Shown here: in pieces, positions 21,149 through 31,500 of the stretch | How the letters are laid out: every line of letters begins with the position of its first letter | Numbering within the stretch: position 1 is the first letter of the stretch | From: Gymnopus androsaceus JB14 | Lineage: Eukaryota > Basidiomycota > Agaricomycetes > Agaricales > Omphalotaceae | NCBI GenBank assembly: GCA_009733575.1 | Contig: ML769669.1 | Coordinates: forward strand, 1-64,000 | Direction: 5' to 3' | DNA length: 64,000 nt | Program-made: the position numbers and the translations under genes | Notes under the pieces: model-generated | Told to the model about the DNA's origin: nothing | The model's database searches: none | What the model saw: only the letters and a program-made list of their open reading frames with translations

Positions 21149-22327
21149 GCTCCCAGGAGGATAATTCTACTGAACAACCCCCTTGGCTCAAGTCTTATTT
21201 AACAACCCAGTTGAGGTCACATATGGTCACACATGGTCACATTGAGGTCACAGCATATAAATTTGCCTCAGAACTCAATTTTTTTTGTGAAGGTCAGAGA
21301 TAATCTGGAGTCTTTATACTGTTAAGAGGCAGACAAGCTCAGTCAGTGGGTATAACCTCAGCAAGGAGGGAATCAACCATCAAGAATGGGGGCATGAATG
21401 ATTGATTGATAACTTGTATCTACCTACTTTATATATGGAAGCAGATAGGGGTACATGTGGTGTGTGGAGGGGCTGGACAACCAATGGAAGGGTATTTACC
21501 CAACACTCCCACTTGTACAGTTGTGTAGCACAGGGAATAGACAACAAGCAATACCATTAGATCTGTGGGACAAAGAGGTTCCAAATGGATAGGGTGAAGT
21601 TGGGGCACATACATGCAATAAAATGATAAAGCATCACGGAGCTCCCACTAGAGCTGGTAATGGGCACAATGAGTGTCATGATAAATGACAGGTGTAGAAA
21701 TTTGGCAACAAGCACAACAAGTGCAGACAAACAATGGGCATAGAAACACAGCAATGGGTACACTGAGTGCAGACAAACAACAGGCATATAAATGCAGTGA
21801 TAAACAGGTACAGCAAGTGTTGATGGAAATGAGCATGGTGAGTACAGCAATGGGGATAAGGGCAAACAGGATCAGTGAGCATCCAGTCTCATAATCTGTT
21901 AAGAGGCAGACAAGCTCAGTCAGCGGGTACAACCTCAGCAAGGAGGGAATTGACCATTGAGAACGGGGGCAAGAATGATTGATTGATAACTCATGTCTAC
22001 CTACTTTATATATGGTGTGCGGAGCAGCCAGACAACCAATGGAATGGTATTTACCCAACATATATTTCAGATACTGCCACAGTGCCACCAGCCCTATTTG
22101 GGAATCTGAGCTGTTTGTATTGCAACTTAAGTAAGGTGAGGCATGAGGTGGTAGCTGACTTTTATTTTTATTTTGAAAAAAACACACACAAAAGATTGAA
22201 AAAATCATACCCAAAAATGTGACAAAAGTGTGATGGGGTTGCCAAACTAGCTTTTGCAAAAATTTCCTTTTTTGGGAGGGTTGTTGCCAGCAAGGGGGTT
22301 GTTCAGTAGAATTATCCCTCCCAGGAC
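21149..22327. mobile_element. 1.2-kb non-autonomous TIR element
   Basis: The left end (21149-21186) and right end (22290-22327) are inverted repeats sharing the core GGATAATTCTACTGAACAACCCCCTTG in reverse-complement form (27 bases, near perfect). No transposase is present. The end core resembles the inverted repeats at 3731 and 10803, so the two elements are probably from related families. The target duplication could not be fixed with confidence. A miniature LTR element lies inside. Confidence 0.75.
21320..22060 (-). mobile_element. TRIM-like miniature LTR element nested in the TIR element
   Basis: Direct repeats at 21320-21505 (186 bp) and 21897-22060 (164 bp) both begin TGTTAAGAGGC and end TACCCAACA on the plus strand, giving TGTT...AACA ends. 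The left copy has about 20 extra bases in the middle. Flanks are TATAC (21315-21319) and TATAT (22061-22065), a 4/5 target duplication. Read on the minus strand, AAGTGGGAG precedes the LTR start TGTTGGGT, like the copia purine tract. ATTATGAGAC follows the other LTR, resembling an initiator-tRNA anticodon-arm primer site. The 391-bp interior is low-complexity and encodes no gag or pol. Confidence 0.8.
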
Positions 22328-22726
22328 GGATACCAGCAAACCCCGAGTCACTCTGCAGAATTTCCCGCCTAACATCGAAAAGTAGTACGCCGACTCCTTC
22401 GCAATAGTTTCAGAGGCGGGAATGTAATTTTAAAACTTGATCTCGTGTTGGTTTTTTTCTATCCGTGTATCCCATCCTTGGAAGTATTTCCTTCGGGCTA
22501 AACACTGCTGCAGTAATGATTTTCTTGGGTTCGGGATTCTCTGGCTCGAGTTTGTCCTTGGGAGCATCTTCTGCTTGACTCGGCCATGCAGTGCCGTCTG
22601 GTTTCAGAGGTTTGGTATCCGATATTCGGAAATTTTGAATTTTCCCCTGCATTGTGGCTTAAATAAAAGCTGCTGCCCTTGTGGGATTTTCACTCAGTGG
22701 TCCACCCTTGAGTTTTCACTCTAACC
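22328..22726. other. Intergenic with a repeated coding-like fragment and a likely core promoter
   Basis: On the minus strand 22652-22410 is an 80-codon frame whose block LKPDGTAW...PKDKLEPENP then PKKIITAAV recurs on the plus strand at about 25335-25432 (LKADGTAW...PKDKPER...PKKIITAV). Both look like pieces of one unidentified protein. A TATA-like TTAAATAAAAG at 22660-22670 lies about 60 bp before the ATG at 22727. Confidence 0.4.
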
Positions 22727-23035
22727 ATGTTCCGCCTTCCCATCCGCGTTGTAGCTGCCCTCATTCTCGCCTTGCTGCCTTCCGTTTCTGCTCAGGCTGT
22801 CGGGACTCCTTTTGGTGAGTAGTAGGCAATTTCTGTATTGGATCTCTACTTACGATTCTACCCACACAGGGCAAGCCACGGGAACGACTGGAGGAGATAT
22901 GCCACTCCAGCCACTCCATCGTTGCTCGCAGAGCCGGTGACTTGGCTCAGCGATGGCGTTCAGAGGAATATTGTACTCCGTTTTTGATTTTCTGACTATG
23001 TTCAGGCCAATGCTGGTATTGGTATTGTCAACTGA
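22727..23035 (+). pseudogene. Stump of a secreted family 1 pectin/pectate lyase
   Basis: ATG at 22727 opens a clean signal peptide (MFRLPIRVVAALILALLPSVSAQ) and VGTPFG; a 56-bp intron (about 22814-22869) follows. The next exon has QATGTTGG, then a frame change to ATPATPS, TWLSDGV and RNIVL, the conserved N-terminus of fungal pectin lyases. After about 60 further bases it ends with NAGIGIVN and a stop. The whole catalytic beta-helix is missing. The residue order agrees with the family; the frame break and size (about 90 codons against about 380) make it a pseudogene. The intact signal peptide suggests fairly recent loss. Confidence 0.75.
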
Positions 23036-23040
23036 GCAAC

Positions 23041-23687
23041 TCATACAGATTAAGTAGCTCCAGGTTGTTGGCATTGAATTCTTGTTTATGATAAACCTTC
23101 TGTTCAATATGTATACATTTAGCTACATCGCTTTTGAATATACCCCATGGATCTAGCAAACTTCCTATTGCTAGTGCATTCTGAATTGAGACTGACTGAG
23201 ACTATAGAATATATCTAGATCTAGATACACTACTCTCGTGCTCCGCCAAAATTTAGACAGTACTATATACTAACTGACATGCAGAAACAGAAACAAATGG
23301 AATATGGGTAGCGCTGTAGCGGAATAGAGGATATGGATAAGGATAGTAGGTGTCACCGGGAGCATATGTAGGTAGGGTAGGGTAAGAATAGGTGTAATCG
23401 CAGGAAGAGCAGTAGGAAGGGGTTGTGAGAGGTATCGCAAACAAAACTATTGATATATACATTGAGGATATCGAGAAAAGATCTGGAAACAATCGTGAAA
23501 GAGAGGCAAGACATGAACAGAACGAGAGAGTATGTAGGTAGGCAGACGACATAACAAAGATAGACGATGAAGATGAAGAATTAAAAGCATTGGAAAGGGT
23601 TAGGCAAGGCAAGAAAAGTGTTTAAAGCATGCAAAAAAGGGGGGAGTGACGTCTTTGAGAAAGAGAGAAAAGCAAAGAGAAGTGAGT
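23041..23687. other. Intergenic / probable 3' untranslated region
   Basis: Downstream of the minus-strand gene that ends at 23688. A 119-codon minus frame (23253-23612) has no ATG at its start and no motif, and is not called. A purine-rich stretch covers 23450-23690. Confidence 0.4.
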
Positions 23688-24712
23688 CTAGCTCGACCTT
23701 GCAGCCACACCAGGACGACCACCTAGACCAAAGAGTCTCACTGGCCTGAGTGAAACCTCCTCGTCATCATCACTTTTGCCGTCCAGCTCGTCATCGCTAT
23801 CGACCAGCTGAACCGTTGCCTTGCGACGATGTGCTCGGGTCGGCGACTGGGGAGTAGACAAAGGCGCGGGACCCTTCCTCCTTTTTGGCCAGAGCGCGCG
23901 CGGCGCACCTCGAAGATCAGGAACATAATCTTCGTGTTCGATAGGCAAGAGTGAGTTGGGGTCGGGTGAGCGTGGTCTGTCGTTTTCGTGGTCGTAGTAA
24001 GGGTTTGGATAGGTCTTTTTCACCCCGCGGCTATGGAACAAAAGCAATTAGAGTCGACCATAAGCAAAAAGAAGACGAAAATACCCACAAAACATAAGTG
24101 ATAGTCGGCCTTTCTTTTGGAGTCTCCTTTGGCGTTCTGGGCAAAACATCGACATCATCCAGATCCAGAGGCGAAGCTAAGAAGGGATTATTTGGCGAAT
24201 CTCTCATAGCAGCATTCGTTCTGGAGCGTTTGGGCGTTTCGGGCGGAGATGTCTCACTGGGACTAGGATTTTCTTCTACCACAGGCAAAAGTTCCAGGGC
24301 TGGAGCTGAGACTATTTTCGCTCCTGGAGGACGACGGTGCGATGGCGGAGGTGATACAGGTGCGCTGCCCATGGTAGATGACTTTTGGACGCGTCGAGAA
24401 AGGAAGGAAGTAGTCGTTTCCGAATCAGAGTCTGTGTCAACTGTATCCGAATCCTTGCCCTCGGCTCCAGCCATCCAGAAAGCCTCTTCATCGTCAAGTA
24501 TTCTGCTTGATCCTCCGTTTCTTGTACTCCCCTTCTCCTGTCTCTTCATCATCCGAGCTCGCTGTTCCCTCTGCTTCCGTTAGGCTGCGAAGCTTGTCAT
24601 TCTTCCGGCGCCTGTTCGTTCTAGGCGGAGTTGGAAGCAAGGCAGCGGACGCAGAGCGTTTCAGCGCACGGGAAGTCGCGGGCGGAGACAATAGCATCTG
24701 TGAACCGGTCAT
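23688..24712 (-). CDS. Basic, low-complexity protein with conserved PTITYVFRGVKKTYPNPYY block
   Basis: Two exons (24089-24712 and 23688-24030, intron 58 bp) encode about 320 residues. The N-terminal third is basic (KRSASA, TNRRRKNDK) with an acidic SSDDEE run; the middle is Ser/Pro-rich; the second exon starts inside the conserved block and continues to a KRR cluster. The charge pattern suggests a nuclear protein. The frames of the first 60 codons and the rest differ by one base. Reading GGG instead of GGGG at about 24527-24530 would join them, so this is either an indel error or a real break. ATG 24710-24712 is the first in frame. The block is familiar from basidiomycete hypothetical proteins, but I cannot name a function. 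Confidence 0.65.
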
Positions 24713-25704
24713 TATTCCTTTGAAGGCGACGCGTCTGTCTTGTTCTCCTCGAGTTCTCGGCAATAATTCAAGGAGAGAGATTCAAGCTAGATGGGATATG
24801 CAGAGAAATGAGAAGAAGATTCTGCGTTATCGCTGTAGATTATGGTGGGAGAGACAAAAAAAGGTCAAAAAATACATGGTCGGTCGGCCAGCCTAACAGT
24901 CGCAAATATTGACACTGCCACCCGGCCACCGGACTCGAAAAGTAAAGTTCGAAGCTTTTTCGTCGCATTTTAATTGCTATCTTGTCTTGTCTTAGGTATA
25001 TCCCGATACCCTAACCAAAGAGGAGACGGCGGCGAGCGTGCTTCAAATTTCGGAATGTGATTAATCTTGTCAAAAGACGGTCATAAGTTTTGTCTCATTC
25101 CATCCACCCTTTGCATCGACCTTCTCCTGTAGAAAGTCCATTGCATACATGCAGCTCATTTCTACCGTATCCTCATCCTCGGTATTATCTCCGCTGCATG
25201 TGCAGTACCTCTACTACTCTACATGTAAGGGTTCACTTACTTCATTCGTCTGATTATCGAGCACTGAACTCAAGTATTTAGGCCAATGGAAATGGTCTGG
25301 AGGCCCGAGGCGCCCCACCAGCTTTAATATTCACTTCCTTGAAAGCAGACGGCACCGCGTGGTCAGCTGCCCCCAAGGACAAACCCGAGCGTCAGGAGAT
25401 TCCGAAGCCAAAAAAAATCATTACCGCAGTTTGACTTGAGTTTGACCGCAGTGGTTGGCCCGGATCGGTCGAAGGAAATCCCTCCAAAGTTGGGCAACTA
25501 GTACTCGGTATAAGATCCGAGTTGACTCATTTAAACTGACTCGATATTTTCTCCAGAGATCAAGGTCTAAGTGGTGGCATACAGTATAAATCATAATGTT
25601 GTCATCCCACTTGATAAGCCTTCGGTTACAATCCGACATTGAAAATATATAAGGAAGTGCCCTCGACTGCAACTGTCCACATTCCCCAAAGCCATACATC
25701 CACG
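24713..25704. other. Intergenic, promoter region shared by two divergent genes
   Basis: It lies between the minus-strand basic protein and the plus-strand MFS gene. It contains the fragment at 25335-25432 that repeats the one at 22410-22652. No other feature seen; the 92-codon minus frame at 25421-25699 lies in the MFS promoter and has no motif. Confidence 0.45.
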
Positions 25705-28115
25705 ATGACTGCTTTAGACCGAGGTGAAAGAGCTGCCTGTTGAGCCAAACAGCCGAACCCCAGTTAACAGATCAAACCAATCTCCTTCCTCGGCGACAGG
25801 TCCTCACAGTCCTTTTCGCGCTTTCTCTTTGCAATCTCGTCACTACCCTAGATCAAGTTGTGGTTTCAGCATCTCTTTCCACAGTCGCTTCAGCTTTCAA
25901 CGCCGGTTCAGTGTCAGCCTGGATTCCCGCTGCCTATTTATTGACTAGCACGGCATTTCAACCATTGTACGGTCGTCTCTCGGATATATTTGGGCGAAAA
26001 TCTGCAATAGCGCTGGCGATGGGGATATACATCGTCGGGAATTTGATAGCGGGATTTTCACGGTCTATAACTCAGCTAATTGTCTTTCGAGCTATTGCAG
26101 GAGTTGGGGACGGAGGTGCGACGAGTATGGTCCAGATTGTAATCTCTGATGTTCTCTCCCTGCGCGATAGGCAAGCCCTTCCCATGTTTGTTTAATGGAC
26201 GGCCTTGCTGAAATTTAGTTCTAGGGGCAAGTTCATTGGGTATGCGGGCGGCGTGACTGCTGCTGGATATGCTATAGGTCCAATCATAGGAGGATCTTTA
26301 GCTCAACATGTCAGCTGGCGCGTCAGTCAAACCAACTATATCTCTTTAAAAACTTCCGAGCCACTGATACTTTGCTCACCGACAGTGGGCATTTTGGATT
26401 ACGCTTCCAGTGGCACTGTTCGCGACTGCCGCAGTTGTTTTCATCTTACCATTGAAGCCCGTGCAAGGAGACATGCGCAGGTAGGAAAAATCGGTTTCCA
26501 TAGCTGGTAAATATTGACTTATTTTTAGCAAGTTGCTCATGATAGACTATGTTGGTGTTCTGCTTACTCTCGGGGCCTGCACGATGATCATGCTACCTTT
26601 GGTCTGGGTAAGGAATGTATTTGCCTTAGATTAACGTTTTCAATTCACAATTCCTATCAGGGCGGAGTCACATTTCCCTGGAGTTCCGCTATTGTTTTAG
26701 GACCTCTTTGTGCGGGAATAGTCACTGTCGGTATTTTCTGCGTATGGGAGACTAAAGGTGCAAAACTTCCACTCATTCCGAGTAGGTTCCTCTACATCAT
26801 GGAAATATTTGGGTTTCATGAATTATTTACTCTAGTGTACATCTTCCGACACATGACAGTTGTTGGTGTATACATCTGCATGTTCGTCAAGTATGTTCCA
26901 CGATCCTTTCTCTCGAGCGTTCATTGATATCAAATTCTCTGCAGTGGATTTGTTTTCTTCTCCATGCTATTCTACCTTCCTCAATTCTTTCAACTCGTAC
27001 TTGGGTACTCTCCCACTCGTTCCGGTATGTTTTCTGTGTCCATACTTTTTGTGGAAACATCCATAACTTTTCATCTAGGTATCTTTATCATCCCCTTCGT
27101 TGTAGCCCCAATCTTCTCCGCCATAGTTGCTGTAAGTTCCATCGAAATATATATTGTGCGATGTGGCTAATGGTCACTTTAGGGCATTTGGGTAAGTCAC
27201 ACAGGAAAATATCGAGTAAGTCTTCTCGAGCTCCAGTCATGAATTATACCATATTATTTCCTAAAACAATAGTTGATCGTCTATTGCGGGTTCGCTTTAT
27301 TCGCCATTGGATGCGGTTGTATATCAACATTCACGGCTCAAACTAATCGCGCTGTAATGGTTGTGCTGATGCTTCTCGCGGGCTTGGGTGGAGGAGCGGT
27401 ACGTCAAATTACATACAGATTATCATCAAGTCGCTAAACTTCTTTCTTATATAGACAATGCAAACTACGACGGTCGCAGCTCAGGCCAGTGTATCCAGGA
27501 GGGATATGGCTGTCGTTTCTGCTGTTCGGAACGTATGTGCTGGGTCCATTGCTCTTCGAGTTCGTCACTATGCTTACCTACTTCCATCCATCCGTAGTTC
27601 CTCCGAATTCTTGGGGGTGCCCTCGCCCTTCCTGCGTCTGCTGCTCTTTTGTGAGATTTACTCTCTGAATCTTCCTTCTTATATGATTTTGACGCATCGT
27701 CAGAAACAACGCAATGCGTAAATCCATGGAGTCTCTTTCCCTTTCTTCCACCACCATAGCATCCGTCATAGACGACCCTTCTCTCTTACTGAGCACGTCT
27801 AGTTCCACAGGAATTGGCATTTCTGCATCCCAAGCAAGTTACATCCTCAGCAATGGCTACAACAAAGGCTTCAAAGACGTATTCTACCTAAACGCTTCAC
27901 TCAGCACTCTAGCATTTGTCGCCGCTGTGGTGATGATCAGGCATAAGGAGCTATTGAGAGGTGATGAAGACAAGTTGAAGATGGAGGCGAAGGAGGCATT
28001 AATAGCTAAAGGAGTTGGAACGAATGCTACTCCATTGAGTATTACAGATGCTAAGCAAGCGGCAGGAGGTGATATTGAGATGGAAGCTGTTGTTACGGAT
28101 TTACAGAGCTCGTAA
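25705..28115 (+). CDS. MFS drug:H+ antiporter, DHA2 type (14 helices)
   Basis: Thirteen exons give about 580 residues. The membrane part begins QVLTVLFALSLCNLVTTLDQ, followed by motif-A like GRLSDIFGRK, the IVGNLIAG helix, LRDRGKFIGYAGG and the motif-C region GYAIGPIIGG. A proton-driven exporter of small molecules in the plasma or vacuolar membrane is expected. Introns 2-12 are GT-AG, 48-65 bp. Intron 1 (26171-26224) begins GC: AG|GCAAGC...CTAG|GGGC is the only join that keeps LRDRGK. The ATG at 25705 is one base out of frame with the conserved part from 25740, so the N-terminus may contain an indel error or a missed intron. The last exon is a cytosolic tail. Confidence 0.88.
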
Positions 28116-28568
28116 TAAGAATTATGTTATGTTCCCTATTTTAGATATAGTATCTTAGCACTCTCGTTATCTTGTCTTGGTGCTCAGTACTCAATAGACT
28201 GTAGTAACTATGATTCTGTATATGTCCATTGAATATTATGGTTATTGCAGAGTTACAACCAGGAATAAACAGTTGCCTTATTTCATCATAACATGGAAGC
28301 TCAAAAGATTTGTACATGGAGTCGTATTGTACATGTTACGTAAATGTCAAAGCGATCTTTGTAAACCCAATATCGAGATGCAAAATTGTACAAAAGAAGA
28401 ATCTTACATCGTTTATAATTATACACTGGAGCGAAGATAATTTACATCAGTTTACTTACGAATGAGTAACGAGTAGAGTACCATATAGCAAGAAGTGAAA
28501 ATCAAGCGAATAGTATATGTAGATCATAGTGTCGGCTAGTGCTAGTAGCAAAGGTTCTTACTTGTAAA
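28116..28568. other. Intergenic between convergent genes
   Basis: AT-rich 3' flanks of the MFS and RING genes; nothing else seen. Confidence 0.5.
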
Positions 28569-31500
28569 TTAATAGGGCGACGGTGACTGGTAGTCCCATT
28601 GAAAGCGGGAACGTAGCCCGAGGCCTCTCATCGCATCTCGACGTGCAGCCGTGAGATTACTGTCATTCGTGGAATCGGAGTCATTGTCTGCATTGGCTGG
28701 GTCGGGATTGTTTGTTTCTGTACTAGACCTGTTGGAGCCATGGCTGCTACCACTCCCACTAGGACCAGCAGTAGGCACGGATGTCCCTCCAGAATTGCTA
28801 GCGGTGCTTTGGCTGGGACTGGAGCGAGTAGCGGCCGTAGTACGATGAAAATGAGAACGAAACCTGGAATGACGATGTGGGGATGGAAATTGTACGGATT
28901 TGCGGCAAACAGGACAGGTGCTCGCACCCTTGAGCCATTGCTAACGGGAAACAATATGAGCATTGTAGGCAAATAGATTCAAGAAAGGGCGTACCTCAAG
29001 ACAACCTTTATGTAGCCAATGAGGGCAGTCATTGAGTTTAAGAACTGGATCCAACGCTTTGTACTATATCAAAAGAGCGATCAGAGAGGAGTAAAGAAAC
29101 GCTAATAGAAAAAAGACATACGTCATCCAAGCAAATGGGACAACGCGTATCGCAGTCCTCAGAAGCCCAATCTTTGTAAAACCCAGCTTTGAGTCCAGCT
29201 ACAACGTGGTCGGGAGTAGTGCGAGGCTTCACTTCGCCAAGCGTCGCAGCAAGAGACATGAGGCCTTCGTACGACTGATCAAAGTCTTCATCACGCTACA
29301 AGTAGAAAAAAAAGTCAGTGGAAAGTACACCTTACTAAGAAATAGCAAGCTCACCATGTAATCACCCAAGTTGAAATTGCTTCTTGGCCTTCGGCTTCGA
29401 CCAACCAGCTCGCTGAGCGTAACGAATTCGCGCTCCCCAAAGGCGTTCAAGTCCGGCATTCGATGTCTGCCAAATCGAGCCGACCTATTTCGAGCCGGTC
29501 GTGAATCTTGTAAACCGTCGGATCTCTCAATACTAGGTCCTGGAGATGGCCTACGGCGAGCCGCCGCATTCCCCATTCTGGTGGTGGTGTCGGTGGCGGT
29601 AGAAGAGCTTGTTGAGTTTGAAGCGCCTACATCGCCAGTGCCACGCAGAGACCACGGGGCAAATCGATAAGGATTATTGTTGGCAGAACTGTCCCAATTT
29701 TCGAGATCACCCCATAATGAACTTGTTGATGTTGATGTTGTCGGGAGAGAATCTCTTCTTTGGCGATAACGATTGATTAGCTGATGAGAACGGGTGTCGG
29801 AAAGCCCGTCCTGTCGAAGCACATCGATCGCATGGTTGAAGCTTTCGTCACCAAGTGCTGTTGTCGATGCAGATCCAGTTGACGGTACGGAGCCCTCAAT
29901 AAGGGACTCCTCCATCCTTGCTCGTCGAGTAATTGCTCCATGAATATCTTCACCTCGGCGCGTGGATTCTCGAGCTCTGTAGCGAGAAAAGGTGGGGAGT
30001 TGATTGGACCGCTCAGATGAACGCATTTGGGAGGGTAAAGCAGTCGTAGCGTGTCGAGATTGTTGTGCCGCGCGCGCATTCTAGAAAAAGGATTAAAATT
30101 TGATAGCAATTGCACAAAAATAAGTAGACTCACATAAGCATCCAAGCTTTCTGCCCTGCTCCCGACCTCGTAAAAGACCTCGCCTCCGAAAATGATTCAA
30201 AATCCTCCTCGCCGAAACTAAGAGGAGGAATGGAAGGTGGCTCATGAGCGTCGTTTCTCCATCCGCTATACTCCCCAGCTGTTGACATCGAACTCCTGAA
30301 TGGTCTATGAGCCAAGGGTTCACCATCGATACCGGTGTATGAGAAGAAGACAGGCCGACCAGCAGGTCTCGATGGCTGATCTGGGCGAGACGGCACATAG
30401 GTATAAGATCGTGGCAACATTTCGTCTGTATCGGTTCGTGGTACATCCAAGGGCCTTGGAAGATCACTCCGTACAGTGTATGGTGGACGATGTCGCACAT
30501 AGGACCGTGGCAACGGCACGTCTTCGTCTATATCGATCCGGGGATGCAAATGTAAAGGATCCCTGATTGCCAGGAAGGTAAAATCGGCATATCCAAGGGG
30601 CTCGATGGAATATCACTCCGGGAAAAGAGTGCACCCAAATCGGGAGATGGGATGAATGGAGCAGGATTGACGGGTCGCTCTCCTTCGAGAAGAGATGGAT
30701 ACATGACATGAGGATGGTGCGCATTATCCGTCGCCTCGTGTATTCCTCCTGTGCGGGATGATGATGCTCCAACGTCGGAATCAGCCAGGAAAGATGTTGA
30801 TGTCCTCAGTGATGGGCCGGGGTAGCCAAGCCTGTCATTAGCTATAGTCCTTGCCATATCAGATATCGAGGAATGCTGAGAATCGAAAGAAGCCAGATGG
30901 CTCGGAAGACTGGGGTCTATTAGGCCGGGATGAGGATGAAGACCTATGGGTGTGAGTCCGCTAAAGGCGCTGCATCAGCTCGAGAGCGCATACCATCATC
31001 AGACAGTCTAGACATAACCGACCGACGATGGTATGTACGATTTTCTCGCATATCATCTGAAGAGCTTCCGCTTCCGATATCGATGTCCAGAGAACCTCGA
31101 AGAGATCCTGAAAGCTGTGGTGGGGGAAGCCATGATAGGTTCGCCAAACGACGAGGGAAAGGACCAAGCTCTTCCTCTCGAGCGCGACGCTCCTGCGCCT
31201 CCTGTTTCGCGATCAGCAGCGTCAAGCACATCTGCGACGGAGCGATGAAAGTCTGGAGGGCTGGGACTACGTAAAGGAGGCAAACTGGGGTATACTGGCT
31301 CAAGGCGAGCCAAGAGCGATGAACGTCCCCTAGCATACTCCCGAGATGAGGAACGCGAAATGGGAGCAGGAGGAGGAGGAGGAGGGGCAACATCACTGAA
31401 CAAGTGATCCATGAGATCCGCGCGAGCAGTACGGCGTCGGAGTTCCGCAGTATTTTCCGAAATGAGAGAGTTTGAAGCGCTTGGTCGAGTTGAGGGAAGG

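Noticed and set aside
21557..22259. Minus-strand frames rich in Cys, Leu and His that resemble a membrane protein
   Set aside because: Interior of the TRIM-like element; low-complexity repeats of GTGCAGACAAACAA and similar, with no conserved domain.
23253..23612. 119-codon minus frame with Ser/Tyr-rich sequence
   Set aside because: It starts without ATG, lies in the 3' flank of the basic protein gene and has no motif.
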